Source of the DNA: Campylobacterales bacterium
GTDB taxonomy: Bacteria > Campylobacterota > Campylobacteria > Campylobacterales > Sulfurimonadaceae
Reading direction: 5' to 3'
Assembly (NCBI GenBank): GCA_026390135.1
Contig: JAPLGN010000054.1
Coordinates: 1-64,000, forward strand
Length of the DNA: 64,000 nucleotides
Below are positions 17,152 to 27,574 of the stretch, piece after piece. How positions within the stretch are numbered: position 1 is the first letter of the stretch; each line of letters starts with the position of its first letter. The notes beneath the pieces are model-generated. The model saw nothing but the letters and a program-made list of their open reading frames with translations. It made no database searches and was not told the DNA's origin. The position numbers and the translations under genes are program-made.

Positions 17152-19941
17152 ATGTCATTGGATAGAAGAGAGTTTTTAAAAAGTGCAGCAGCTGCATCAG
17201 CAGCAACAGCAATAGGAATGGCAGTTCCTGCCAAAGTAGAAGCAGCTTCTACAGCAGCTCAAGCAGGATGGCGTTGGGACAAAGCGGCATGCCGTTTCTG
17301 CGGAACCGGTTGTGGGATCATGATGGCGACCAAAGATGACCGTATCGTTGCCGTTAAAGGTGACCCGTTGGCACCTGTCAATCGCGGGCTTAACTGTATC
17401 AAAGGATACTTTAACGCAAAAATCATGTACGGTGCAGACCGCCTTACTCAACCCCTTTTGCGAATGAATGACCAAGGTCAGTTTGATAAACACGGTAAAT
17501 TCAAACCTATCAGCTGGGAACGTGCATTTGATGAGATGGAAAAACACATTAAATCGGCTCTAAAAGAAAAAGGACCGACCGGTATCGCTATGTTCAGCTC
17601 TGGACAGCAAACCGTTATGGAAGGACATGCCTCACTAAAACTGATGAAAGCGGGGTTCCGTACTAATAATATCGATCCGAATGCTCGCCTTTGTATGGCA
17701 TCAGCTGTTACTGGATTTATGAACGTATTCGGTGCCGATGAGCCATCTGGATGTTATGACGATATCGAACTCGCCGAAACTATCGTTGCGTTCGGTTCCA
17801 ATATGGCAGAGATGCACCCGATTCTCTGGTCACGTGTATCAGATCGAAAACTCAGTAATCCCGATAAAGTACAAGTCGTCGTATTATCAACCTATAAACA
17901 CCGTACAATGGACCTTGCCGACGTCGAAATTATCTTTAAACCTAATACCGACTTAGCTATTTTCAACTATATTGCACGCGAGATTGTCTACAATCATCCT
18001 GAAGCGATAGATTGGGATTTTGTCAATAAAAATATTATCTTTGCTACTGGACCGGTCGATATTGGATATGGATTACGCGAAGATATTCATCATCCTAAAT
18101 ACAAAAAAAGCGAACTCGATACAGCGGCCAAACAAAAGTCAAAAGTTCTTACCGACGATGAAGGGGTAAGTCTCGCGTATTTAGGCTACAAAGCGGGTGA
18201 TACACTTGAAATGAAAAACACTGAAACTGCTAATAAGCATTGGCAAATTACCTATGAAGATTTCAAAAAAGGGCTTGCACCATACACACTTGATTACGTC
18301 GCCCACGTTGCCAAAGGCGATCCGGATGAAAGCATAGAAGATTTTAAAGCAAAACTTCAAAAAATGGCCGATCTTTACATCGAGAAAAAGCGCAAATGTC
18401 TTACGTTCTGGACCATGGGATTCAATCAGCATACCCGTGGAACATGGGTTAATGAGCAAGCCTATATGGTTCACTTCCTTCTAGGAAAACAGGCTAAACC
18501 GGGCAGCGGTGCATTCTCTCTCACCGGTCAGCCATCCGCATGCGGAACCGCGCGTGAAGTGGGTACTTTTTCTCATCGATTGCCGGCAGACATGGTCGTC
18601 AACAATCCGCAACACAGAGAAATTGCTGAAGGTATTTGGCAACTCCCGGCTAAAACACTTAATCCAAAACCGGGATCACATTTCGCCCAGATTCACCGTG
18701 ATCTCGAAGACGGTAAAGTAAAATTTGCATGGGTCAGTGTTTGTAACCCGTATCAAGATACCGGTAATGCGGAGCACTGGATCAAAGCTGCACGTGAAAT
18801 GGATAACTTTATTGTCACGTCTGACGGTTATCCTGGAATCTCGGCAAAAGTATCGGATTTGATTTTACCAAGTGCCATGATGTATGAAAAATGGGGAGCA
18901 TACGGTAATGCAGAGCGACGCACACAACACTGGCGTCAGCAAGTCACACCGGTTGGAGATGCGATGTCGGATACCTGGCAGATTGTTGAACTTTCCAAAC
19001 GCTTCACTATCAAAGAAGTCTGGGGAGCGCAAAACATCCCGGGACTTGATGGGGGATTACCTGATGTAATGGCCGCTGCCAAAGCGATGGGATACAAAGA
19101 AACCGATACCCTTTATGATGTTTTATTTGCCAGCAAGAAAGCAAAAGCCTATAAATGGCCTGATCCGGTAAGCAAAGGATACCAAAACTCTGAAGTTGAA
19201 GGGGATAAGCGTAATGTTGTCGGAAGCGATGGCAAACCATTTAAAGGATATGGCTTTTTCCTACAAAAATATCTCTGGGAAGAGTACCGTGAGTTTGGCG
19301 ATGGTCGGGGTCATGACTATGCAGATTTTGATACCTATCATAAAGTACGCGGTTTAAAATGGCCTGTTGTTGATGGTAAAGAGACTTTCTGGCGTTACAA
19401 CTCGAAATATGATCCGTATGCTAAAAAAGCGAATAACGGCGAATTTGCGTTCTATGGTCATGCTTTCAAAGAGATCCCACAAGGAAATCTCCAAGGTGTA
19501 ACCAACAAAGAGACGGTTCATTTAGCCAACAAAGCCAAAATCTTCTTCCGTCCTTATATGGAACCAACTGAAGTACCAGATAAAAATTATGACATTTGGC
19601 TCTGTACCGGTCGTGTACTTGAGCACTGGCATAGTGGAACGATGACGATGCGTGTTCCTGAACTCTATCGTGCTGTCCCGGAAGCATTGTGTTATATGCA
19701 CCCATCAGATGCAGAAAAACGCGGCGTCAAACGGGGTGAAATGGTATGGGTAGAATCTCGACGCGGTAAAGTTAAAGCACACGTCGAAACACGCGGACGT
19801 AACCGTCCTCCAAGAGGTCTCGTATTTGTCCCGTGGTTTGATGAAAAAGTGTTTATCAACAAAGTATGTTTGGATCACACGTGTCCAATTTCAAAACAAA
19901 TTGACCACAAAAAATGTGCGGTCAAAATTTATAAAGCGTAA
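17152..19941 (+). CDS. napA: Periplasmic nitrate reductase catalytic subunit NapA
   Basis: Molybdenum bis-MGD enzyme reducing nitrate to nitrite in the periplasm. The 929-residue protein has a Tat signal ([16 protein letters not shown] at residues 5-20), the [4Fe-4S] cysteines C47-x2-C50-x3-C54-x27-C82, the Mo-ligand region NARLCMAS, and the C-terminal molybdopterin dinucleotide binding domain ([14 protein letters not shown]). The start at 17152 is fixed by AGGAGG six bases upstream and the Tat motif; the frame is open upstream to a TTG at 17059, which is leader. The length is that of Campylobacterota NapA, longer than the Escherichia form. First gene of napAGHBFLD. Confidence 0.98.
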   Translation: MSLDRREFLKSAAAASAATAIGMAVPAKVEAASTAAQAGWRWDKAACRFCGTGCGIMMATKDDRIVAVKGDPLAPVNRGLNCIKGYFNAKIMYGADRLTQPLLRMNDQGQFDKHGKFKPISWERAFDEMEKHIKSALKEKGPTGIAMFSSGQQTVMEGHASLKLMKAGFRTNNIDPNARLCMASAVTGFMNVFGADEPSGCYDDIELAETIVAFGSNMAEMHPILWSRVSDRKLSNPDKVQVVVLSTYKHRTMDLADVEIIFKPNTDLAIFNYIAREIVYNHPEAIDWDFVNKNIIFATGPVDIGYGLREDIHHPKYKKSELDTAAKQKSKVLTDDEGVSLAYLGYKAGDTLEMKNTETANKHWQITYEDFKKGLAPYTLDYVAHVAKGDPDESIEDFKAKLQKMADLYIEKKRKCLTFWTMGFNQHTRGTWVNEQAYMVHFLLGKQAKPGSGAFSLTGQPSACGTAREVGTFSHRLPADMVVNNPQHREIAEGIWQLPAKTLNPKPGSHFAQIHRDLEDGKVKFAWVSVCNPYQDTGNAEHWIKAAREMDNFIVTSDGYPGISAKVSDLILPSAMMYEKWGAYGNAERRTQHWRQQVTPVGDAMSDTWQIVELSKRFTIKEVWGAQNIPGLDGGLPDVMAAAKAMGYKETDTLYDVLFASKKAKAYKWPDPVSKGYQNSEVEGDKRNVVGSDGKPFKGYGFFLQKYLWEEYREFGDGRGHDYADFDTYHKVRGLKWPVVDGKETFWRYNSKYDPYAKKANNGEFAFYGHAFKEIPQGNLQGVTNKETVHLANKAKIFFRPYMEPTEVPDKNYDIWLCTGRVLEHWHSGTMTMRVPELYRAVPEALCYMHPSDAEKRGVKRGEMVWVESRRGKVKAHVETRGRNRPPRGLVFVPWFDEKVFINKVCLDHTCPISKQIDHKKCAVKIYKA

Positions 19942-19946
19942 CGACC

Positions 19947-20756
19947 ATGAATACCCAAACTCCTAATGAACGTCGCCGTTTTTTCCTCTCTATAGCTAGA
20001 GGGATTGGACTGAGTGCGATGGGGGCTTTGGTTTGGAGTGCCTATGTGGGAGAGGTGAAGGCCGCTCCTTTAGTTTTACGCCCTCCGGGTGCTTTGAATG
20101 AAAATGAGTTTATTAAAAACTGTATCAAATGCGGATTGTGTGTGGAAGCGTGTCCTTATGATACACTTAATTTGGCGAAACCGGGAGACAACCTACCTAT
20201 TGGAACTCCTTTCTTTACGCCACGCACGATTCCATGTTATATGTGCAGTGATGTTCCTTGTGTTCCTGTATGCCCTAGTGGTGCACTCAGTGAACCATCG
20301 GTGAGCAACTATGTTAAATCACATGCACAGCTCGATATCAATAAAGCTCGCATGGGCTTAGCAGTAATCGATCACGAATCATGTATTGCTACATGGGGTA
20401 TTCAGTGCGATGCATGTTATCGTGCCTGTCCTTTAATGGGTCAAGCGATTACGATCGAATTTTCTAAAAATGAACGGACGGGAAAACATGCGTTTCTTAT
20501 ACCTATTGTTCATGCAGATGTCTGTACCGGATGCGGTATGTGCGAGCATGCCTGTGTCACTCAAAAAGCGGCGATTTACGTCTTACCCCGAGCTTTGGCG
20601 ATGGGGGAAGTGGGAAATCATTACATCAAAGGATGGGATCCTAAAGATGAACAACGTCTGGATACCGTCAAGAAAAACGTTCCGCATGAGTTCACCAAAA
20701 CCAAATTGAGTGAAAAAAGTGCCCTTGACTCACTCAATGACGAAAGCGGGCTGTGA
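19947..20756 (+). CDS. napG: Ferredoxin-type protein NapG
   Basis: A 269-residue periplasmic iron-sulfur protein with a Tat-like leader (RRRFFLSIARGIGLSAMG) and four [4Fe-4S] cysteine groups: CIKCGLCVEACP, CYMCSDVPCVPVCP, CDACYRACP and CTGCGMCEHAC. With the membrane protein NapH it passes electrons from menaquinol towards NapB and NapA; Campylobacterota lack NapC and depend on this NapGH route. It begins six bases after napA and its stop overlaps the napH start as TGATG. Confidence 0.97.
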   Translation: MNTQTPNERRRFFLSIARGIGLSAMGALVWSAYVGEVKAAPLVLRPPGALNENEFIKNCIKCGLCVEACPYDTLNLAKPGDNLPIGTPFFTPRTIPCYMCSDVPCVPVCPSGALSEPSVSNYVKSHAQLDINKARMGLAVIDHESCIATWGIQCDACYRACPLMGQAITIEFSKNERTGKHAFLIPIVHADVCTGCGMCEHACVTQKAAIYVLPRALAMGEVGNHYIKGWDPKDEQRLDTVKKNVPHEFTKTKLSEKSALDSLNDESGL

Positions 20757-21571
20757 TGAGACATTATAAATATCTCTTGATGAGACGGTTTAGTCAAATA
20801 GCAATATTGGTGCTCTACATCGGAGCCAATGCCTGGGGCTGGAAAATACTGCGAGGTGATCTCAGCGCCTCGTTACTTATGGGTAAGATCCCGCTAGCTG
20901 ATCCTTACGCAGTGGTTCAAATCGTGGTTACAGGTGCAACACTGGGGATGGATATCATCCTCGGTGCGCTTATCGTTACCCTCTTTTACGGGGTTATCGG
21001 CGGACGTGCATTCTGTAGCTGGGTTTGCCCTATCAACATGATAACCGATACAGCCGGATGGCTGCGTCGCAAATTGAAGTTTTCAGAAGTACAAAAACGG
21101 TTTTACATGAGCCGATCACTTCGATATTGGATTTTAGGTCTGAGTTTAATTTTATCAGCGGTGATGGGAGTGGCGGTATTTGAGCTGATCAGTCCTGTTT
21201 CTATGGCACACCGCGGAGCCATATTCGGTATGGGTATGGGCGGCGGTGCATTGGTGGTCATATTTTTGTTTGATCTGTTGGTTCATGAAAACGGTTGGTG
21301 CGGTTACATTTGCCCACTGGGTGCATCCTATGCGCTCATTAGCAAATTTTCACTGATCCGTGTTCACCATAATGCCAATAAATGTAATGACTGCAGAGAT
21401 TGCATCACGGTATGTCCTGAAAAAGAGGTTCTCCATATGATCAATAAAAGCAGTGAGAGTGTCTTGATGGGTGAATGCACCAATTGCGGCAGATGTGTTG
21501 ATGTTTGTAAAGAAGACGCGCTCGGATTTTCAATTCGAAGTCAGTTAAAACAACCAAAGGATGAAGAATGA
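20756..21571 (+). CDS. napH: Quinol dehydrogenase membrane component NapH
   Basis: A 271-residue membrane protein with four spans, two CxxxCP motifs at the membrane faces (SWVCPIN and YICPLG) and two C-terminal [4Fe-4S] groups (CNDCRDCITVCP and CTNCGRCVDVC). It is the menaquinol-oxidising partner of NapG. The ATG at 20756 overlaps the napG stop; a GTG one codon earlier is less likely. Its 3' end overlaps napB by four bases (ATGA). Confidence 0.96.
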   Translation: MRHYKYLLMRRFSQIAILVLYIGANAWGWKILRGDLSASLLMGKIPLADPYAVVQIVVTGATLGMDIILGALIVTLFYGVIGGRAFCSWVCPINMITDTAGWLRRKLKFSEVQKRFYMSRSLRYWILGLSLILSAVMGVAVFELISPVSMAHRGAIFGMGMGGGALVVIFLFDLLVHENGWCGYICPLGASYALISKFSLIRVHHNANKCNDCRDCITVCPEKEVLHMINKSSESVLMGECTNCGRCVDVCKEDALGFSIRSQLKQPKDEE

Positions 21572-22185
21572 AAGCAAATCGAATCATCGGTAGCCTCGTG
21601 GCTGCATGTATTTTAATCAGCGGTGTCTATGCCGCAAGCAATACTAATGCTGGTATAGACGAAAAAGATTTAGGGATGCGCAAAACAGAAGTGTATTCGG
21701 AAGACAACGCTGCACCCGATGGGACTAATTATCATAGTGAAGCACCAGGTACCTCTAAGAGAATTCAACGTGCGTATGCCGATGCTCCGCCGATGATTCC
21801 ACATGACATCAGTGATCTGGGTGAAATCGATAAAAACAACAATGCGTGTCTTGGATGTCATATGCCGGATATTGCAAAAGACATGGGTGCTACACCAATT
21901 CCCGTTACTCATTTTACCAATTTTCGTCCGGCGGTAGAAACGGATGCGGAAGGTAATTTTAAATCCGAAAGTAATGATCAAATTATCAAAAAAGATTTAC
22001 ACGGAGTACTCTGGCAAGGACGCTACAACTGTACCCAATGTCATGCCCCGCAAACTCAGGGCAAATTACGGGTTGAAAGCAATTTCAAACCTGATTACGC
22101 AAATAATAAAGGGCAAAAACATCAAAATCGTTCTTACCTGATGGATGAAATTGGTATCGGTGTAAAAGTCGGAAACGGTTTATAA
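21568..22185 (+). CDS. napB: Dihaem cytochrome NapB
   Basis: A 205-residue periplasmic electron carrier and small subunit of the NapAB complex. It has a cleavable signal peptide (to about residue 23, SGVYAAS) and two c-haem sites, CLGCH and CTQCH, with the spaced distal histidines (for example PVTHFTN and KDLHGVLWQGRYN). Overlap with napH as ATGA supports coupled translation. The length is slightly above the usual 150-180 of proteobacterial NapB, because of an extended N-terminal part. Confidence 0.96.
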   Translation: MKANRIIGSLVAACILISGVYAASNTNAGIDEKDLGMRKTEVYSEDNAAPDGTNYHSEAPGTSKRIQRAYADAPPMIPHDISDLGEIDKNNNACLGCHMPDIAKDMGATPIPVTHFTNFRPAVETDAEGNFKSESNDQIIKKDLHGVLWQGRYNCTQCHAPQTQGKLRVESNFKPDYANNKGQKHQNRSYLMDEIGIGVKVGNGL

Positions 22186-22186
22186 A

Positions 22187-22663
22187 ATGTCACTCCCAAC
22201 ACGTCGCGGTTTTTTTGGTGCTTTAGGTTCTCTTTTCAAAGATAACCGTGGTCCTATCCACCCCCCTTACGCTTCGCTGGCGGCAACATTCACTGAGTGC
22301 CAAAGCTGTGAGGGAATGTGTGCCAGTGCGTGTGAAGAGAAAATTATCCACCGGGATGAAAAAGGGATTCCATTCCTGAATTTTAAAACAAACGGATGCA
22401 GCGATTGCCATAAGTGTATGGAAGTATGTACGCCCAATGTTTTGAGTGATCCTGATCGATTTATCCAGGGACGGGCTCGAATCACAACTTTGATGTGCAT
22501 GTCCCACCACGATACGATCTGCTTTGCCTGTAAAGATCCGTGCTTGGAAGATGCGATCATTTTTCAGGGAATGTACAGACCTATAATCATTCCTGAGAAA
22601 TGTACGGCATGCGGATATTGTGTGTCTGTATGTCCTAATGCGGCAATCGAGATAATATCATGA
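22187..22663 (+). CDS. napF: Ferredoxin-type protein NapF
   Basis: A 158-residue cytoplasmic iron-sulfur protein with an RRGFFGALGSL N-terminus and three to four cysteine clusters: CQSCEGMCASAC, CSDCHKCMEVC, CFACKDPCLEDA and CTACGYCVSVCP. NapF interacts with NapA before export and is thought to help its iron-sulfur or molybdenum centre assembly. It starts one base after the napB stop and overlaps napL by four bases. Confidence 0.94.
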   Translation: MSLPTRRGFFGALGSLFKDNRGPIHPPYASLAATFTECQSCEGMCASACEEKIIHRDEKGIPFLNFKTNGCSDCHKCMEVCTPNVLSDPDRFIQGRARITTLMCMSHHDTICFACKDPCLEDAIIFQGMYRPIIIPEKCTACGYCVSVCPNAAIEIIS

Positions 22664-23598
22664 AACTTTTAGCCTTATTATTTATTTTTACACTCTCTCT
22701 TTATGCAATTATTTCCCCTTCCAAAATCATTCAAACGGATGCACTCATCAGTGATATGGTTGTCAGTGATGGGAAAATCTATACGGCGACAGACGGAAAA
22801 GGGATCAATGTATTCGACATAGATTCATTTAAAAAACTCGGCGTCATTCATGTACCCGATATCACAATGGGTGGCGAAAAATCTTCTTCACCCAAAATAT
22901 ACTCCGTTGATCATTATAAAAGCTCGACGGTTTTGGTCTGTGAAAGCGGAAATACCTTTCGAGATGTTTATTTGATTCGCGATGGAAAAACACGTAAGAT
23001 CATTGATAATTCACGAGGATTACTGATTAAAAAAGTCCGTTTTATTGATCTAGATCATTTACTCTTCGGTCTTTCTGGTGATACTATTGTTCTTATGGAT
23101 ATTTCAAAAAATACCCTTGTCTATCAAGTTCAAGCAGGTGGAGGTACTTTTAGAGATATGGTTCTAAGCCCATCTAAATCTTTAGTCGCTATTGCTGATG
23201 AGGGGGGCGAAATTACAATGATCGATGTCAAAAGCGGTTCTAAAGTAAAAACCCTTCGCGGAATCAATGTAGACAGTATCAACCATATCGATTACAAGCA
23301 AAATACCATAATTTCTGCAGGGCAAGATCGCCGTGTCGGTATATATCGTACCGCCAAAAGTTATTTTATCGAAACAGATTTTTTTGTTTATGCGGTAGGG
23401 CTAAGCCCTTCTGCTTCACGAGCGGTTTATACAGACGGAATGGATAACGAATTGCAGGTCATTGCTACCGCTACTGGAGCAAAAATCGCCCGGTTACAAG
23501 GCGGTGAAGTCATTTTAGATACGCTGATTTTTCTGGATGAACACCAGCTGATCGGCACAGGTGAAGATAACAAAATTTATTACTGGAGAATCCCGTGA
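22660..23598 (+). CDS. napL: NapL, beta-propeller periplasmic protein
   Basis: A 312-residue protein with a signal peptide (FIFTLSLYAIISPS) and repeated WD40-like blades (for example FRDMVLSPSKSLVAIADEGGEITMID in pieces, and a final GTGEDNKIYYWRI). It matches the nap-linked NapL of Wolinella and Campylobacter by position and architecture. Its function is not firmly known; loss lowers nitrate reductase activity in some relatives. It overlaps napF and napD by four bases at both ends. Confidence 0.88.
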   Translation: MKLLALLFIFTLSLYAIISPSKIIQTDALISDMVVSDGKIYTATDGKGINVFDIDSFKKLGVIHVPDITMGGEKSSSPKIYSVDHYKSSTVLVCESGNTFRDVYLIRDGKTRKIIDNSRGLLIKKVRFIDLDHLLFGLSGDTIVLMDISKNTLVYQVQAGGGTFRDMVLSPSKSLVAIADEGGEITMIDVKSGSKVKTLRGINVDSINHIDYKQNTIISAGQDRRVGIYRTAKSYFIETDFFVYAVGLSPSASRAVYTDGMDNELQVIATATGAKIARLQGGEVILDTLIFLDEHQLIGTGEDNKIYYWRIP

Positions 23599-23945
23599 AT
23601 ATCTCAAGCATTGTGGTGCAAACCAATCCAAAATATACCGATGAAGTTGTAGAAATTTTAAAATCAGCAGATTTTTGCGATTACCATTTTCATGATGAAA
23701 AAGGTCGAATCATCGTAACCATTGAAGGCGAAGGTGTCGAAGAAGAGATTGCAAAACTCGTAAAAATTCAAGAGATGGCACACATCATCTCTGCGGATAT
23801 GTCGTTTGCATACAGTGAGGATGAACTCAATGCCGAGCGTGATAAGCTCGAAGCAGTAGGTGATGCTTTACCAGAATGGCTGAATGATGAAAACGCTACA
23901 AAGCGCGACATCAAATACAACGGCGATCTCAAAGATCGATTTTAA
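23595..23945 (+). CDS. napD: NapD, Tat-signal chaperone for NapA
   Basis: A 116-residue cytoplasmic protein of ferredoxin-like fold starting MNISSIVVQTNPKY, with the acidic DYHFHDEKGRIIVTIEG stretch typical of NapD. NapD binds the Tat signal of NapA and delays export until cofactors are in place. The last 30 residues form an extra charged tail beyond the usual domain. Last gene of the nap operon, overlapping napL as ATGA. Confidence 0.92.
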   Translation: MNISSIVVQTNPKYTDEVVEILKSADFCDYHFHDEKGRIIVTIEGEGVEEEIAKLVKIQEMAHIISADMSFAYSEDELNAERDKLEAVGDALPEWLNDENATKRDIKYNGDLKDRF

Positions 23946-23964
23946 TCAAATAAAAGGATAGAAA

Positions 23965-25218
23965 ATGAAAAAAATCACCTTATCAGCAGTGGCTGTTCTC
24001 TCTCTTGCAGGTACGTTTACGGGTACACTAAGCGCCGATGATAGCTTTACGCTTTTCAGTAATGCAAAGTTTAACGGAGAAGTGCGTGCCCGTTATGAAA
24101 ACGTGGATGATAAAAGTAATACAAAAGATGCAGCAAATGCCTTTACCGTTCGAGCGACCCTTGGTGTAGAAGCAAAGCTTCTTAGTGTTGATGGTTTAAC
24201 CCTAAAGGTAGATGGTACAACTGTTCAGCCCATCGGTGGCGAACATTATGACAGCGGTTCAAATGGAATGAATTATGATAAAGTAGTAGACCCTGAACAA
24301 ACCCGTTTTTCACAAGCCTATCTTCAATACAAACTAGGGAAAACCACGGCTAAAGTCGGTCGTCAGGTTATCAATCTTGACAATCAGCGCTTTATCGGGT
24401 CAGTTGATTGGAGACAGATGATGCAAAGTTTTGATGCTGCGGTCATCAGTGATACCAGCATTGACAATTTAACACTCATCGGTGCATATGTATGGGGTCG
24501 TGCCGCAGTCAGTGATGCTCCAACGGCCGACACCAATTCTATCATCCTAAATGGATCGTATAAAGTCAGCGATATGCTAAAAGTAACTGCCTATGATTAT
24601 ATGATCTCTTCTGCAAGCGATACGATCGGGTTAGCTCTGACTGGAGATGTTCCTGTTGCAAGTGCTAAAATCGGTTATCGAGCAGAATATGCAAGTCAAA
24701 GCGACGCATCACGAGACACCAATGATCTTCTTGCCAATACAAATGTAAAAGCCGATGCTTCTTATTACAATCTTGATGCACTAGCCAATATCAATGGCAT
24801 TCTCGCAGGTGTTGGTTATGAGTTCTTAAGCGGACATACTACTGGTGATGGAAAAACAGCATTTTTTGCTCCATTGGGAACATTACATGCCTTTAATGGT
24901 TGGGCGGATAAGTTTCTTGGAGGAACTCCAACAGGTGGTTTGTGTGATGCAACTGCAACTTTAGGATACACAACCCCTGCTTTTGGAAAAGCAATGGTAG
25001 TTTATCATGATTTTAAAACCGATGTGGCAATGAGCGGTAACAGCAATCTCGGAAGCGAATGGGACATGCTTTATACCAATGCCATTCCGGGAATCAAAGG
25101 ACTTAGTGGCCTCGCTAAAGCGGCTTACTATAATGGTGGAGATATTATTCAAAGTTCAACTATGAATTTTTCTAAAGACAAAAGTATCATCTGGCTTCAA
25201 GTCGGATATAAATTCTAA
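23965..25218 (+). CDS. Outer-membrane porin
   Basis: A 417-residue protein with a signal peptide (cleavage after TLSADD region, near residue 25) and an outer-membrane barrel: alternating amphipathic strands, an early RARYENVDD segment of the OprD/Campylobacterota porin type, and a C-terminal aromatic strand WLQVGYKF. It starts 19 bases after napD with AAAAGGA, so it may be co-transcribed with nap and pass nitrate or other small anions through the outer membrane (inference). A hairpin terminator follows. Confidence 0.8.
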   Translation: MKKITLSAVAVLSLAGTFTGTLSADDSFTLFSNAKFNGEVRARYENVDDKSNTKDAANAFTVRATLGVEAKLLSVDGLTLKVDGTTVQPIGGEHYDSGSNGMNYDKVVDPEQTRFSQAYLQYKLGKTTAKVGRQVINLDNQRFIGSVDWRQMMQSFDAAVISDTSIDNLTLIGAYVWGRAAVSDAPTADTNSIILNGSYKVSDMLKVTAYDYMISSASDTIGLALTGDVPVASAKIGYRAEYASQSDASRDTNDLLANTNVKADASYYNLDALANINGILAGVGYEFLSGHTTGDGKTAFFAPLGTLHAFNGWADKFLGGTPTGGLCDATATLGYTTPAFGKAMVVYHDFKTDVAMSGNSNLGSEWDMLYTNAIPGIKGLSGLAKAAYYNGGDIIQSSTMNFSKDKSIIWLQVGYKF

Positions 25219-25253
25219 TATTTTATAGGGAATTTTAAAATACTTTTCTTCTC

Positions 25254-25272
25254 AGGGTCTTTGACCCTTTTT
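25254..25272 (+). terminator. Rho-independent terminator after the porin
   Basis: AGGGTC (25254-25259) pairs with GACCCT (25263-25268) across a three-base loop and is followed directly by TTTT. It probably ends the nap-porin transcript. Confidence 0.8.
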
Positions 25273-25293
25273 ACTCTTCTTAACTAAAACTTC

Positions 25294-25320
25294 CGCGCTA
25301 AAACTCGTCACTTTAGCGCG
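25294..25320. repeat. Unexplained nine-base inverted repeat
   Basis: CGCGCTAAA (25294-25302) and TTTAGCGCG (25312-25320) are perfect partners with a 9-base loop. It lies between the porin terminator and the nrdD promoter and lacks a T-run on either strand, so it does not look like a plain terminator. Confidence 0.5.
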
Positions 25321-25372
25321 CTTAAAAACTCTTGTTACCTCTCTTTTTAAAACAGCTTATTTCTTCTATATA

Positions 25373-25414
25373 TTGACCCAAGTCAAAGACATTAATACCT
25401 AAATCCATTACAAT
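25373..25414 (+). promoter_or_regulatory. Crp/Fnr-type box and -10 of the nrdD operon
   Basis: TTGAC-CCAA-GTCAA at 25373-25386 is followed by TACAAT at 25409-25414 with standard spacing. Confidence 0.82.
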
Positions 25415-25471
25415 TACCTATCTAAAAGTACGGCTTTTAGCTGGATATAAATTCTAAAAAAAGGAACGATG

Positions 25472-27574
25472 ATGGGGGTAACTAGACGTGTTTGTAAACG
25501 CGATGGATCAACAGAACTCTTTCACCTCTATAAAATTGTGGATGCAATCAAAAAAGGGTTTGCAAGTGTCTCACGAGCCTACAATCAAATTGCATTAAAA
25601 TGTCTCTTAGAGAGAATCGAAACCAAATCACTTTGGAATGTAGAAGAGATTCAAGACATCATCGAAGAAGAGCTTCATAATTCGGGTGAGTTTGCAGTGA
25701 TGAAATCGTTTATCACTTATCGATTTTTACATAAAATGCAGCGTGAACATGTCGCAGGTCTTTTACCCGACACCACGTTTGTCAATTCCACTCAAAGCGT
25801 TCAAGAGTACATCTACAAAACCGATTGGCGTATCAATGCCAATGCAAACACGGGGTATTCCAATGCAGGACTTATCAACAATCTAGCAGGCAAAGTAGTC
25901 GCAAATTTTTGGCTTGATACCATCTACTCACCCCAAGAGGGAGCAGCACATCGCAACGGTGATATCCATATCCATGATCTTGATTGTCTGACGGGATATT
26001 GTGCCGGATGGAGTTTACGCGCATTACTCAACGAAGGCTTTAACGGCGTTCGAGGGCGTGTTGAGAGCGCACCTCCTCGTCATTTGCGTGAAGCATTGGG
26101 ACAAATGGCAAATTTTCTAGGAATATTGCAATCCGAATGGGCAGGAGCTCAAGCATTTAGCTCATTTGATACCTATTTGGCTCCTTATGTATTTATCGAT
26201 GCTTTGAGTGCAGATGACGTAAAAAAAGCGATACGAAGTTTTGTCTACAATCTCAATGTTCCTGCCCGCTGGGGACAATCTCCATTTACGAATATTACCC
26301 TCGACTGGATTGTCCCTGAGGATTTGGCTGGACAAATTCCCACCTATAATGACCACCATCTCTTTTTACAAATCAGTGCAACAGCACATCATCAACGCAA
26401 GTTATTCGAGAGGGGAAAACTTTCTCTCGAAGCACTGACATACGGCGATTTTCAAGCAGAGATGAACGTTATTAACAAAGCCTATTATGAGATCATGACG
26501 GAGGGGGACAGCGGAGGTCAGCCCTTTACCTTCCCCATCCCCACCGTCAATATCACCGAAGATTTCGACTGGTACGGTGAAAACACCGATATTTTGTTCG
26601 AAAATACCGCCAAAATCGGTTCGAGCTATTTTCAAAACTTTATCGGAAGCCAGTATCTCAAAGATGAGAACGGGGTAAAAGTAGAAAATCCAAACGCTTA
26701 TAAACCGGGGGCTGTACGCAGTATGTGCTGTCGGTTACAGCTTGATTTACGGGAACTTCTAAAGCGAGGAAATGGACTGTTTGGCAGTGCCGAAATGACA
26801 GGAAGCATCGGTGTCGTTACCATCAATATGGCACGCTTAGGCTATTTGTATGCGGGAGATAAAAATCGGTTTTTTGAGGCACTGGATGTGCTGATGGAAA
26901 TGGCTTATTCAACGTTGGAGAAAAAGCGAGTCTTTGTAAACGAGATGTTCGAACGGGGACTTTATCCTTATACGGCACGCTATCTAAAAGGATTCAATAA
27001 CCATTTTTCCACCATCGGAGTCAACGGGATGAACGAAATGGTCCGTAATTTCAGCGGTGATACAGAAGATTTATCCACTGCGTGGGGAGTGGATTTTTCA
27101 CTGAATATTTTAGAAAAAATGCGCAATATCATCCGAGGTTATCAAGAGCTCAGCGGTAATTTATATAACCTTGAGGCAACACCCGCCGAGGGGACAACCT
27201 ACCGTTTTGCCAAAGAGGACAAAAAACGTTATCCTGAAATCTTGCAAGCAGGAGAGGGAGAGAATATTTACTATACCAACAGCTCTCAAATCCCCGTTGC
27301 TTACACTGATGACCCATTTGAAGCACTGGAACTCCAAGACGAGCTTCAGTGTAAATACACAGGGGGAACGGTGTTGCATCTCTATATGAGTGAGCGCATC
27401 GGAACCATCGAAGCATGCAGAAAAATGGTCAAAAATGTCTTGACCCATCACCGTCTGCCCTATATCACCATCACACCGCTTTTTTCAGTGTGTCCGACAC
27501 ATGGCTACTTACACGGTGAGCATGAGTTTTGCCCAAAATGTGATGAATTAATCTTATCTAAGGAGGTTGCATGA
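25472..27574 (+). CDS. nrdD: Anaerobic (class III) ribonucleotide reductase NrdD, lacking its glycyl-radical tail
   Basis: Converts ribonucleotides to deoxyribonucleotides without oxygen. The 700-residue protein has an N-terminal ATP-cone (VCKRDGSTELFHLYKIVDAI in pieces), the ten-stranded barrel with active-site cysteines (AVRSMCCRLQ), and a zinc-finger end (CPTHGYLHGEHEFCPKC). It then stops, without the RVxGY glycine-radical segment that class III enzymes normally carry in the last 40-50 residues. That segment is in the next ORF in the -1 frame. ATG codons at 25469 and 25472 both occur; the second is better spaced from AAGGA. The operon is driven by a Crp/Fnr-type box, fitting anaerobic use. 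Confidence 0.93.
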   Translation: MGVTRRVCKRDGSTELFHLYKIVDAIKKGFASVSRAYNQIALKCLLERIETKSLWNVEEIQDIIEEELHNSGEFAVMKSFITYRFLHKMQREHVAGLLPDTTFVNSTQSVQEYIYKTDWRINANANTGYSNAGLINNLAGKVVANFWLDTIYSPQEGAAHRNGDIHIHDLDCLTGYCAGWSLRALLNEGFNGVRGRVESAPPRHLREALGQMANFLGILQSEWAGAQAFSSFDTYLAPYVFIDALSADDVKKAIRSFVYNLNVPARWGQSPFTNITLDWIVPEDLAGQIPTYNDHHLFLQISATAHHQRKLFERGKLSLEALTYGDFQAEMNVINKAYYEIMTEGDSGGQPFTFPIPTVNITEDFDWYGENTDILFENTAKIGSSYFQNFIGSQYLKDENGVKVENPNAYKPGAVRSMCCRLQLDLRELLKRGNGLFGSAEMTGSIGVVTINMARLGYLYAGDKNRFFEALDVLMEMAYSTLEKKRVFVNEMFERGLYPYTARYLKGFNNHFSTIGVNGMNEMVRNFSGDTEDLSTAWGVDFSLNILEKMRNIIRGYQELSGNLYNLEATPAEGTTYRFAKEDKKRYPEILQAGEGENIYYTNSSQIPVAYTDDPFEALELQDELQCKYTGGTVLHLYMSERIGTIEACRKMVKNVLTHHRLPYITITPLFSVCPTHGYLHGEHEFCPKCDELILSKEVA

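Noticed and set aside
23936..23949. TCGAT-TTTA-ATCAA, a near match to the Crp/Fnr-type box just before the porin gene
   Set aside because: One half-site base differs and it is only 16 bases before the porin start, covering the napD stop, so it cannot act at the class II position like the others.
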